Origin: Gemmatimonadaceae bacterium
GTDB lineage: Bacteria; Gemmatimonadota; Gemmatimonadetes; Gemmatimonadales; Gemmatimonadaceae
Assembly: GCA_017991005.1 (NCBI GenBank)
Contig: JAGNMU010000001.1
Location: 1 to 45,207 of the forward strand
Direction: 5' to 3'
DNA length: 45,207 nt
In this document: positions 1-6,804 of the stretch, piece by piece
Numbering within the stretch: the first letter of the stretch is position 1
Layout of the letters: each line of letters starts with the position of its first letter
Made by a program: the position numbers and the translations under genes
Notes under the pieces: generated by a model
Databases searched by the model: none
Seen by the model: only the letters and a program-made list of their open reading frames with translations
Told to the model about the DNA's origin: nothing

Positions 1-2
1 TC

Positions 3-473
3 AAAGAGATCACCGACAGCGAGATTGAAGGCAATCTCTTCGCCGACAACTCGATCGCGCTGCACCTTGAAGGGTCCAGCCGCAACACGGTCGTCGACAA
101 CGACTTCGTGCGCAACGGGTGGGCCGTTCGCGTGCTGGCCGATGCGCAGGACAACAGGCTGCGGAGAAATGCCTTCCAAGGCAATGCCTTCGATGTTGGC
201 ACCAACAGTCGACGCAACTACAGCACGTTCGACGGCAACTGGTGGGACCGCTACCGCGGATACGACCTGGATCGCAACGGTCGGGGTGACCTGCCCCACG
301 CACCGGTCCGGCTGTTCGCCCTGCTCGTCGAGCAGGCGCCCGCGGCCTTGATCCTGACGCGGAGCGTGCTGGTCGACCTGCTCGACATCGCCGAGCGGGT
401 CGTGCCGATGCTCAGCCCGGAGACTTTGCGCGATCACGCGCCGCTGATGCGCCCGCCGAGACGCCTGCCATGA
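3..473 (+). CDS. nosD: NosD, copper-binding/accessory periplasmic protein (C-terminal 156 residues)
   Basis: This is the 3' end of a gene entering from the left edge, read in frame from base 3. NosD proteins are periplasmic right-handed beta-helix proteins that work with the NosFY transporter in assembling the copper centres of nitrous oxide reductase. The visible part shows repeated Asn/Asp-rich rungs (EGNLFADN, VVDNDFV, QGNAF). It then has the characteristic Asn-Trp-Trp motif followed by RGYDLDRNGRGD and a proline-containing end of the helix domain, with a hydrophobic C-terminal stretch (LILTRSVLVDLLDI). The stop TGA at 471-473 overlaps the start of nosF, as expected for a nos operon. The N-terminus and signal peptide lie outside the window. 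The family call rests on the beta-helix repeats plus the nosF/nosY context. Confidence 0.85.
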   Translation, partial: KEITDSEIEGNLFADNSIALHLEGSSRNTVVDNDFVRNGWAVRVLADAQDNRLRRNAFQGNAFDVGTNSRRNYSTFDGNWWDRYRGYDLDRNGRGDLPHAPVRLFALLVEQAPAALILTRSVLVDLLDIAERVVPMLSPETLRDHAPLMRPPRRLP

Positions 474-1243
474 CGACGGTCCCCACGATCCCACGGACGC
501 CGCTGGTACAGGTCCGCGCGCTCACCAAGGCATACGGCCGACGCCAAGTGCTGCAGGGCATCGACCTGGATGTGGCGCGAGGCGCGGTGACGGCAGTGAT
601 TGGGCCGAATGGCGCGGGCAAGACCACCCTCAACAAGACGCTGCTCGGGTTGGTGCGCCCGGACGGTGGCACCGTGCATTTCGACGGCCTCGACACCGCC
701 GGCGAGATCGCACATCGCGCGCGCATCGGCTACATGCCGCAGGCCGCCCGATTTCCGGAGAACTTTTCGGCGCGTGACGTGCTGACCCTCTTGGCCGACT
801 TGCGAGGCTCGGCGCGATCGCGGGACGAGGATCTGGTCACCGCCTTCACGCTCGAGGCCTTTCTCGACCAGCCGGTACGGGCCCTGTCCGGCGGACAGCG
901 CCAGCGCCTCAACGCTGCGGCGGCGTTCCTGTTCACGCCGGACCTGCTGCTACTCGACGAGCCGACGGCGGGACTGGATCCGGTTGCCAGCGGCGTGCTC
1001 AAGGACAAGATCCGCGAAGTGCGTGACGCCGGCCGCGCGGTGCTGATCACCTCGCACGTATTGAGCGAGCTCGAGGAGTTCACCGACGTGGTCGTGTTCC
1101 TGCACGAGGGCCGGGTGCGCTACGCGGGCGCGCTCGACGCGCTGCGTCGTCGCACGGGCGCATCCACGCTCGAACAGGCCATCGCGCAACTCATGCGCGC
1201 CGAGGTGCCCCTCACCGCGCGTGACCGCGAGGTGCCGGCATGA
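470..1243 (+). CDS. nosF: NosF, ABC transporter ATP-binding protein
   Basis: This 257-residue protein is the cytoplasmic ATPase of the NosFY exporter, which with NosD supplies the material needed to build the Cu centres of N2O reductase. Walker A is GPNGAGKTT at residues 45-53, the ABC signature LSGGQ at 139-143, and Walker B LLLLDE at about 159-164 followed by PTAGLD. The switch His lies in LITSHVLSE. Length is normal for the family. The ATG overlaps the nosD stop by 4 nt (ATGA), and its own stop overlaps the nosY start in the same way, so all three are probably translationally coupled. Specificity for nos rests on the neighbours, because the ATPase itself is generic. Confidence 0.92.
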   Translation: MTTVPTIPRTPLVQVRALTKAYGRRQVLQGIDLDVARGAVTAVIGPNGAGKTTLNKTLLGLVRPDGGTVHFDGLDTAGEIAHRARIGYMPQAARFPENFSARDVLTLLADLRGSARSRDEDLVTAFTLEAFLDQPVRALSGGQRQRLNAAAAFLFTPDLLLLDEPTAGLDPVASGVLKDKIREVRDAGRAVLITSHVLSELEEFTDVVVFLHEGRVRYAGALDALRRRTGASTLEQAIAQLMRAEVPLTARDREVPA

Positions 1244-2034
1244 GCCACGTCATCGCCACCGTGCTGCGCCATGAGTTCCGCAACCTGCGATCGAACCGCG
1301 GCGTGCTGTTTGCTGGCCTTGCCATGCTGGTCATTACGGAAAGTGTCCTGCGGCTGACGGGGACCGCACCGCGCGCACTCGTCACGATGCTCAACCTCGT
1401 CCTACTGCTCGTGCCGCTCGTCGCCATCCTGTTCGGCGTAATCTCCTGGCATGCCTCGCGAGAGTTTAACGAACTGCTGCTGGCGCAGCCTGTGCGTCGG
1501 CGCGCCCTCTTCGCAGGCTTGTACCTCGGCCTGGTCGCACCCCTCGCCGCCGCCTTCGCGCTTGGCCTCCTGTTGCCGTTTCTGCTGCACCGCGCGGTGA
1601 AGCCCGAGTCACTGCCCCTCCTGCTCACAACGCTCGGGAGCGGCGTGGCCCTCACCTTCGTATTCGGCGGCCTGGCGCTGCTCATTGGCGTCCGCGTGGA
1701 CGATCGATTGCGCGGCGTGGCGCTGGCGCTGGCCGCGTGGCTGCTGCTCACGGTCGTCTATGACGGGCTAGTGCTCATGGTGGCGACCACCTTTGCTGAC
1801 TATCCGCTCGAGCGGCCGATGCTGCTGCTCACGCTGTTCAATCCTGTCGACCTCGCGCGCACGCTGATCGTGATGCAGAGTGACATGGCCGCCCTGATGG
1901 GCTACACCGGCGCGGTTATGAATCGGTTCTTGGGCAGTCTCCTGGGCACCGCAATCGCGGTGGCCGGTCTCGTGATCTGGATTCTCATCCCCGCATGGGC
2001 GGGGCGGCGCGCGTTCGAGCGTCGTGATTTCTGA
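1240..2034 (+). CDS. nosY: NosY, ABC-2 type permease
   Basis: This 264-residue integral membrane protein has about six hydrophobic segments (for example LFAGLAMLVIT, TMLNLVLLLVPLVAILFGV, LALAAWLLLTVVYDGLVLMV, and the final VAGLVIWILI), typical of ABC-2 permeases. The WHASREFNELLLAQPVRR cytosolic segment after the second helix is the usual NosY coupling region with a conserved Glu and an Arg pair. It is the membrane partner of the ATPase encoded upstream, and its start ATG overlaps that gene's stop by 4 nt. It acts in the inner membrane in biogenesis of nitrous oxide reductase. The transported substrate is not defined by the sequence. Confidence 0.9.
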   Translation: MSHVIATVLRHEFRNLRSNRGVLFAGLAMLVITESVLRLTGTAPRALVTMLNLVLLLVPLVAILFGVISWHASREFNELLLAQPVRRRALFAGLYLGLVAPLAAAFALGLLLPFLLHRAVKPESLPLLLTTLGSGVALTFVFGGLALLIGVRVDDRLRGVALALAAWLLLTVVYDGLVLMVATTFADYPLERPMLLLTLFNPVDLARTLIVMQSDMAALMGYTGAVMNRFLGSLLGTAIAVAGLVIWILIPAWAGRRAFERRDF

Positions 2035-2056
2035 CACTCCTAGAGGAAACACCGGC

Positions 2057-2542
2057 ATGAAACGTTCAGCGCTGTTCACGCAATCACGTATCGGCACGAC
2101 CACGCGCACGTCGCTCATGGTGCTCGCCGTGGCCCTCGCCGCCGCGTGCGGCGGCGAGGCGGCGAAGTCCGACGACAAGGGAGGCGAGACGCAGGCGGAG
2201 GCGAAGGAAGCGGCCGCCGCTCCAGGGTCCTTTGATCCCGCGACGATCACCCCCGGCATGTTAGCACTCGGAGACAGTCTGTTTCACGGGCTCATCGGTG
2301 CCACGTCGTGCCAGGCCTGCCATGGTCCCGACGGGACGCAGGCCACCGTCGCACCAAACCTCGTCGATGCCGAGTGGCTGCACAGCGACGGCAGCTGGGA
2401 GGGGATCTACAAGACGGTCGTCTCCGGTGTCATGGCGCCGAAAAAGTTCCAGAGTGTCATGCCCCCGTACGGCGGCATTCCGATGACAGAGGAGCGCACG
2501 CGCGCCGTTGCGGCCTACGTGTACTCGCTGAGTCACAAGTAG
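2057..2542 (+). CDS. lipoprotein cytochrome c (class I, single haem), nos-associated
   Basis: This is a 161-residue protein. I start it at the ATG at 2057 because AGAGGA lies about 9 nt upstream; an in-frame ATG at 2024 would overlap nosY and give an unnatural N-terminus. Residues 1-31 form a lipoprotein signal (lipobox LAAAC, Cys31), followed by an Asp/Glu/Ala-rich linker. A single haem-binding CQACH sits at residues 85-89 and the likely axial Met is in VMPPYGG (Met135). It should be a membrane-anchored periplasmic electron carrier. Its position 22 nt after nosY suggests it delivers electrons to N2O reductase, as cytochromes in clade II nos clusters are thought to do. It could also be a general respiratory cytochrome that closes the operon. 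Confidence 0.85.
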   Translation: MKRSALFTQSRIGTTTRTSLMVLAVALAAACGGEAAKSDDKGGETQAEAKEAAAAPGSFDPATITPGMLALGDSLFHGLIGATSCQACHGPDGTQATVAPNLVDAEWLHSDGSWEGIYKTVVSGVMAPKKFQSVMPPYGGIPMTEERTRAVAAYVYSLSHK

Positions 2543-2578
2543 CGCGGCCCGCCGCGGACCACGCGTGGCGTGGCCGTG

Positions 2579-2609
2579 ACTCAGGACTCGCGAGGCGCGA
2601 GTCCTGAGT
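2579..2609. terminator. perfect 14-bp hairpin between convergent operons
   Basis: Arms at 2579-2592 and 2596-2609 are perfectly complementary around a 3-nt loop. The hairpin sits between the convergent cytochrome and glycosyltransferase genes. Its right side is inside the last codons of the glycosyltransferase (stop at 2581-2583). It can serve both strands. There is no U-tract, so intrinsic termination would be atypical. Confidence 0.6.
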
Positions 2610-3786
2610 AGCTGCGTCCGCGCCACCGATTGGGAACACGCGCGGTGCTGATGGTCAGGCGGATGGCGGCCGGAATATCCGCCAGCCAGGAGCACCAGAA
2701 CGCCAGGCCGCGCTCGACGTAACTCTCACGCAGCGCCACCAACATCATCATCCGGATCAGCAGCGCTGACGCATTCACCAGCAGCAGCGCTTCGCACACC
2801 GTTCGCGTCGACGCCGCCGGTGCAGCGGTGAGCAGTCCGTATGCCGTGAGGAGCACAAGCGGCAGTGGCAACGCCTGCGTGCTCCAGACGAGCACGACGT
2901 CGAGCCACCGGCGCCAGACGGGCGTGGCATCCTTGAGATCGAAACTGCGTCCCCACTCCCGCCACATCTCGCCCAGCGACGCATACGAGCGCACGCGATA
3001 GATGTCGGAGCCGTCGAGAAATCCGACGCGTGCGCCGCGAGCGGCCAGGTGGCGCGCCAGCGTGACATCGTCGCTGAATGACGCGCGCGCGGAGGAATAT
3101 CCGCCATGCTGTTCGAGCAGCGCGCGGCGGGCCACAAAACACTGGCCGTTGGCCAGCACGCGATCAGGCGCGGGCTGCGTCGCTCCGGCCGCACCGCAGC
3201 GATACACCAGCGTGACGAGCATCGCCGGCTGCACAAACCGTTCACCGGTGGTCTGCCCTTCAAAACGCGGCGAGAACGACGCCACATCGAACCCATCGCG
3301 CTCGACCGCCGCAATCACACCGCCCACCAATCCGGGTACCGGCGTTGTATCGGCGTCGATGCCGAGCACCCATTCGCCGCGCGCGTGGCGCAGTCCCGTC
3401 TCGAGTGCCCACACCTTGCCCACCCATCCCTCGGGAAGCGGGTCATCGGTGAGCAATTGAATGCGCGGGTCCTTGGCCGACGCTGCCTCTACCAATTCCC
3501 GAGTCCCATCGGTGGAGCGACTGTCCACGACAAGGACTTCCAGCATGGGCGATGGCTGCTGCATCAGCCCCTGCAAACAGGGACCGATGCGGCGCGCTTC
3601 GTTGAGTGTCGCCACGACCACCGTGACGCTCGTGTCCGAGCGTGGTTCGAGCACCGGCTGCACCGGTGGACGACGCGTGCGTCCGGGCATCAGTCTGACC
3701 AGCAGCAGCAGCAACAACACGACCTGAACGGCCAGCAGTGGTATCGCGATCACAGAGGTCATGGCGGGAACAGACATGACGGCCAT
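2581..3786 (-). CDS. membrane glycosyltransferase, family 2 (CrtQ/CruC/HpnB-like)
   Basis: This 401-residue protein has an N-terminal membrane anchor (residues about 10-32), a GT-A fold domain and three C-terminal hydrophobic helices. GT2 marks are VVVATLNEARRI (about 57-67), VDSRSTDGT, and the metal-binding DAD in GIDADTTP (Asp144, Asp146). The LPEGWVGKVWAL segment (about 118-128) is typical of the carotenoid/hopanoid-type glycosyltransferases CrtQ, CruC and HpnB. SDD in ASFSDDVTLA and the RxxEWG-type acceptor region follow. It is predicted to glycosylate a lipid or carotenoid acceptor at the cytoplasmic membrane. Its start overlaps the upstream SDR gene by one base (TGATG). The acceptor is not determined by sequence. 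Confidence 0.8.
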   Translation of the reverse strand: MAVMSVPAMTSVIAIPLLAVQVVLLLLLLVRLMPGRTRRPPVQPVLEPRSDTSVTVVVATLNEARRIGPCLQGLMQQPSPMLEVLVVDSRSTDGTRELVEAASAKDPRIQLLTDDPLPEGWVGKVWALETGLRHARGEWVLGIDADTTPVPGLVGGVIAAVERDGFDVASFSPRFEGQTTGERFVQPAMLVTLVYRCGAAGATQPAPDRVLANGQCFVARRALLEQHGGYSSARASFSDDVTLARHLAARGARVGFLDGSDIYRVRSYASLGEMWREWGRSFDLKDATPVWRRWLDVVLVWSTQALPLPLVLLTAYGLLTAAPAASTRTVCEALLLVNASALLIRMMMLVALRESYVERGLAFWCSWLADIPAAIRLTISTARVPNRWRGRSYSGLAPRES

Positions 3787-5237
3787 CAGGCGTGTGCACC
3801 CAGCCGTGGTTCGGCCGCGTGCAACGGTTCGGTGCGTGCCAGAGTGGCGACCGCACGCACCATGTCACCGAAAATGAAGAGGTGAGCCGGAAACATCGCG
3901 TACCAGTACAGGAGTCCAAGAAGCCCGCGCGGAGCAAAAAGCGCCGTCTGAATGAGTCGCGTGCCGTTCCCTTCCGGAACAGCCGTGAACTGCAGCCAGG
4001 CTTTGCCGGGAACCTTCATCTCGGCGCGCAGGCGGAGCAGCCGGGGTCGCTCGACCATCTCGACCCGCCAGAAATCCACCGCCTCTCCAAGATATAGCCA
4101 CGCCGGGTCGCGGCGGCCACGACGGAGCCCTGGGCCGCCCACCAACCGATCGAGAAAGCCGCGGATCCGCCAGAGCACGTTCCAGGCCAGCCAACCTTGG
4201 TCGCCACCCAGACGGCAAAAGGCGCGAAATACCTGGTCCGGCTGCGCATCGACATAGATCGCCCGCGTCTCCTCCAGCACGCCTTCGCGGTCACGCAGTT
4301 CATAGCTGCTGTCGGTGCCGAGCGCATCGCTCCAACGGGATTCCACCGCGTGTTCGGTCAGACGTGCCAGCGCCCGATCCACCGCGGTACGGTACGTCAT
4401 GGGGTGAATGGCGGGGTACATCGCGTGCGCCTTGGTGGTGTCCGCAACCACGGGATGCACAATGCCTTCCACCAACGGCTCGGCAAGGCGTCGCGGAATG
4501 GGCGTGATCTTGTCGATCCAGAGCGCCGCGATGGCCGGGGACAAATACGGCACGGGCCAGATGGTGCGCCGCAAGCCGCGCGCGGCCGCGTAGCCGTGCA
4601 GCATGTCGCGAAATGACAACCGATCGGCGCCACCGATCTCGACGATCCCGCCGGGCTCGTGTTCACGCGCCGCCATCAGGTAGCTGAGGACGTCGCGCAC
4701 GGCGATGGGCTGGACCTCGTTGCGAATCCAGCGCGGCGCAAGCATGAACGGCAAACGCTCGGTGAGATATCGGACCATCTCGAACGAGGCAGACCCGGAT
4801 CCGACGATCGGGCCGGCGCGAAACTCCGTGGTGGGCAGTCCGCCGCGCAGAATGGCGCCCGTTTCTCCGCGACTGGCCAAGTGCTGCGAGACACCCTCGG
4901 CTTCAGGCACAAGCCCGCCGAGATAAATGCAGTGCCGCAGATGCCGGCCCGCATGCACGAAATTGCGTGCCGCGATGCGATCCCGATCGGCAAAATCGTC
5001 GGCATGTGTCATGGAATGAATCAGGTAATACGCCTGCTCCACCCCATCGAGTGCACGTTCGACCGATGCGGCGTCGAACAGGTCGCCGACCACGACCTCC
5101 ACCTGCTGCGACCACCAGCGTCCACGAATGCGGCGTGCGTCGCGCACCAGCACCCGCACCGGGATGCCGCGTTCGACCAATCGGGACGTCAGGCGCCCGC
5201 CGATGTAGCCCGTCGCGCCGGTGACAAGCACAGTCAT
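3786..5237 (-). CDS. atypical SDR with C-terminal DUF2867/SRPBCC-like domain
   Basis: This 483-residue two-domain protein carries an NAD(P)-binding Rossmann domain with TGATGYIGG at residues 6-14, followed by the atypical-SDR pattern YYLIHSM and ARNFVHA. From about residue 320 there is a second domain containing GGDQGWL, a WRVE segment, and a run ending in RGLLGLLYWYAMFPAHLFIFGDM, which matches DUF2867. Such fusions are annotated as SDR oxidoreductases of unknown substrate. Together with the following glycosyltransferase it forms a two-gene operon whose product is probably a modified lipid or pigment. The gene is divergent from the thioesterase operon. Function beyond nucleotide binding is not supported by the sequence. 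Confidence 0.85.
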   Translation of the reverse strand: MTVLVTGATGYIGGRLTSRLVERGIPVRVLVRDARRIRGRWWSQQVEVVVGDLFDAASVERALDGVEQAYYLIHSMTHADDFADRDRIAARNFVHAGRHLRHCIYLGGLVPEAEGVSQHLASRGETGAILRGGLPTTEFRAGPIVGSGSASFEMVRYLTERLPFMLAPRWIRNEVQPIAVRDVLSYLMAAREHEPGGIVEIGGADRLSFRDMLHGYAAARGLRRTIWPVPYLSPAIAALWIDKITPIPRRLAEPLVEGIVHPVVADTTKAHAMYPAIHPMTYRTAVDRALARLTEHAVESRWSDALGTDSSYELRDREGVLEETRAIYVDAQPDQVFRAFCRLGGDQGWLAWNVLWRIRGFLDRLVGGPGLRRGRRDPAWLYLGEAVDFWRVEMVERPRLLRLRAEMKVPGKAWLQFTAVPEGNGTRLIQTALFAPRGLLGLLYWYAMFPAHLFIFGDMVRAVATLARTEPLHAAEPRLGAHA

Positions 5238-5341
5238 GTCTGAGAATCGCCTCGGGTCATCTGCAATGGCAACTCATGGTGGTGACCCATATGTTCCCGT
5301 GGCCCGAGGTTCCAGGATCCCGTCCGCTCTCTCGACTTCCG

Positions 5342-5827
5342 ATGGCAACCGCCAATCCCTCTCCCGGACGCCAGCTGCTCGCCAACTGGAACCGTCTCTC
5401 GGCCATGCCTGGAGGGAAGCGGCTGTTCAGTTGGCTGGTCGGGCAAACCGCGCCATACACCGGAACCGTCGGGGGAGTCTACACCGAAGTCCGTCCGGGG
5501 TTTGCTCGTGTCGAATTGCGCGACCGCCGACGGGTTCGCAATCATCTGGCCTCGATACACGCGGTGGCATTGGTCAATCTGGCCGAGATGACCAGTGGTG
5601 TCGCACTGATGACCGCTCTGCCGCCAGGCGTGCGCGGGATCGTCACCGGACTGTCGATCGAGTATCTCAAGAAGGCGCGCGGCACGCTCGTGTGCGAAAC
5701 CACCGCCGCCGCTCCCACGACCGTCGCTGAGACCATGACATTCGATGTGCAGGCTACGATCACCGACGCGGCCGGCAGTGTGGTGGCCGAGGCCGTCGTG
5801 CATTGGCGTTTGTCGCCGCCGACATGA
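5342..5827 (+). CDS. DUF4442 hotdog-fold thioesterase-like protein
   Basis: At 161 residues this resembles PaaI/YiiD-type DUF4442 proteins. The family N-terminus (NWNRLSAMPGGKRLFSWLVG) begins soon after the ATG at 5342, which is why I prefer it to the in-frame ATG at 5276. Neither has a convincing Shine-Dalgarno. The hotdog core shows LASIHAVALVNLAEMTSG (helix with the catalytic-region Asn/Glu), then the strand GLSIEYLKKARG and a C-terminal AEAVVHWRL strand. Likely role is hydrolysis or binding of an acyl-CoA thioester. Its stop overlaps the next gene by 4 nt. It heads a coupled operon with a nitronate monooxygenase-like enzyme. Confidence 0.8.
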   Translation: MATANPSPGRQLLANWNRLSAMPGGKRLFSWLVGQTAPYTGTVGGVYTEVRPGFARVELRDRRRVRNHLASIHAVALVNLAEMTSGVALMTALPPGVRGIVTGLSIEYLKKARGTLVCETTAAAPTTVAETMTFDVQATITDAAGSVVAEAVVHWRLSPPT

Positions 5828-6804
5828 ACACGGCGCTCACCACCCACGCACACATCGCGGTGCCGCTCATCTGTGGCCCGATGTATCCGTGCAGCAATCC
5901 TGAACTCGTGGGCGCGGTCAGCAAGGCCGGCGGGCTCGGTATCGTGCAACCGATTTCACTGACGTACGTCCACGGGCATGGCTTCCGCGAGGGGTTGCAG
6001 CTCATCTCGCGGCTGGCCGACGGCAAGCCGATCGGGTTCAACGCGCTCATCGAAGCATCGAGCAAGACGTATCACAACAAGATGGTGCAGTGGGTCGAGA
6101 TCGCACTCGAAGAGGGCGTGCGGTTCTTCCTCACGTCACTGGGCAATCCGCGGTGGGTGTGTGAGCGCGTCCATGCGGCGGGCGGTGTCGTCTATCATGA
6201 CGTCACCGAACTCAAGTGGGCACTCAAGGGCCGGGATGCGGGTGTCGATGGGCTGATCGCGGTGAATCGCGAGGCGGGCGGGCACACGGGCTCACGTGAT
6301 CCGCGCGCGCTGCTCGACGAAGTGCAGTCGCTCGGCTTGCCCGTGGTGGCAGCGGGCGGCGTGGGCGGTCCGGCGCAGTTTCGCGAACTGCTCGACATGG
6401 GCTATGCCGGCGTGCAACTCGGCACGCGCTTCATCGCCACGACCGAGTGCAATTCCGATCCCGCCTACAAACAGGCCATCGTGGACGCGCGGTCGGAGGA
6501 TATCGTATTGACCGAACGATTGACGGGCGTGCCGGTGTCGGTGATTCGCACGCCGTACGTCGAACGGCTTGGCACCACCGTGAGTCCGCTGGCGCGCTGG
6601 ATGTTTCGCGGCCGCAAGACCAAACACTGGATCCGCACGTGGTATGCGCTCCGCTCGCTGCGACAGCTCAAACAGTCGAGCGTCGACGGCGGGCGCCCCG
6701 ACTACTGGCAGGCGGGCCGCAGTGTCGACGCCATTCATGACATACAGCCCGCGGGCGCGATCGTCGCCGAATTCGCGGCCGCCCTGGAGCACGCACCGGT
6801 ATGA
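5824..6804 (+). CDS. nitronate monooxygenase / 2-nitropropane dioxygenase family FMN enzyme
   Basis: This 326-residue TIM-barrel flavoprotein starts at the ATG at 5824, inside the preceding stop (ATGA). Family marks are CGPMYPCSNPELVGAVSKAGGLGIV at the N-terminus, the conserved EAGGHTG with the catalytic-type His154, the phosphate-binding VVAAGGVGGP, and GVQLGTRFIATTEC. The C-terminal part (RGRKTKHWIRTWYALRSLRQLK, then DYWQAGRSV) matches the usual NMO tail. The enzyme uses FMN. In this family the substrate may be a nitronate or an enoyl-thioester (FabK-like), and the sequence does not decide between them. Coupling to an acyl-thioesterase hints at acyl substrates. Confidence 0.87.
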   Translation: MNTALTTHAHIAVPLICGPMYPCSNPELVGAVSKAGGLGIVQPISLTYVHGHGFREGLQLISRLADGKPIGFNALIEASSKTYHNKMVQWVEIALEEGVRFFLTSLGNPRWVCERVHAAGGVVYHDVTELKWALKGRDAGVDGLIAVNREAGGHTGSRDPRALLDEVQSLGLPVVAAGGVGGPAQFRELLDMGYAGVQLGTRFIATTECNSDPAYKQAIVDARSEDIVLTERLTGVPVSVIRTPYVERLGTTVSPLARWMFRGRKTKHWIRTWYALRSLRQLKQSSVDGGRPDYWQAGRSVDAIHDIQPAGAIVAEFAAALEHAPV

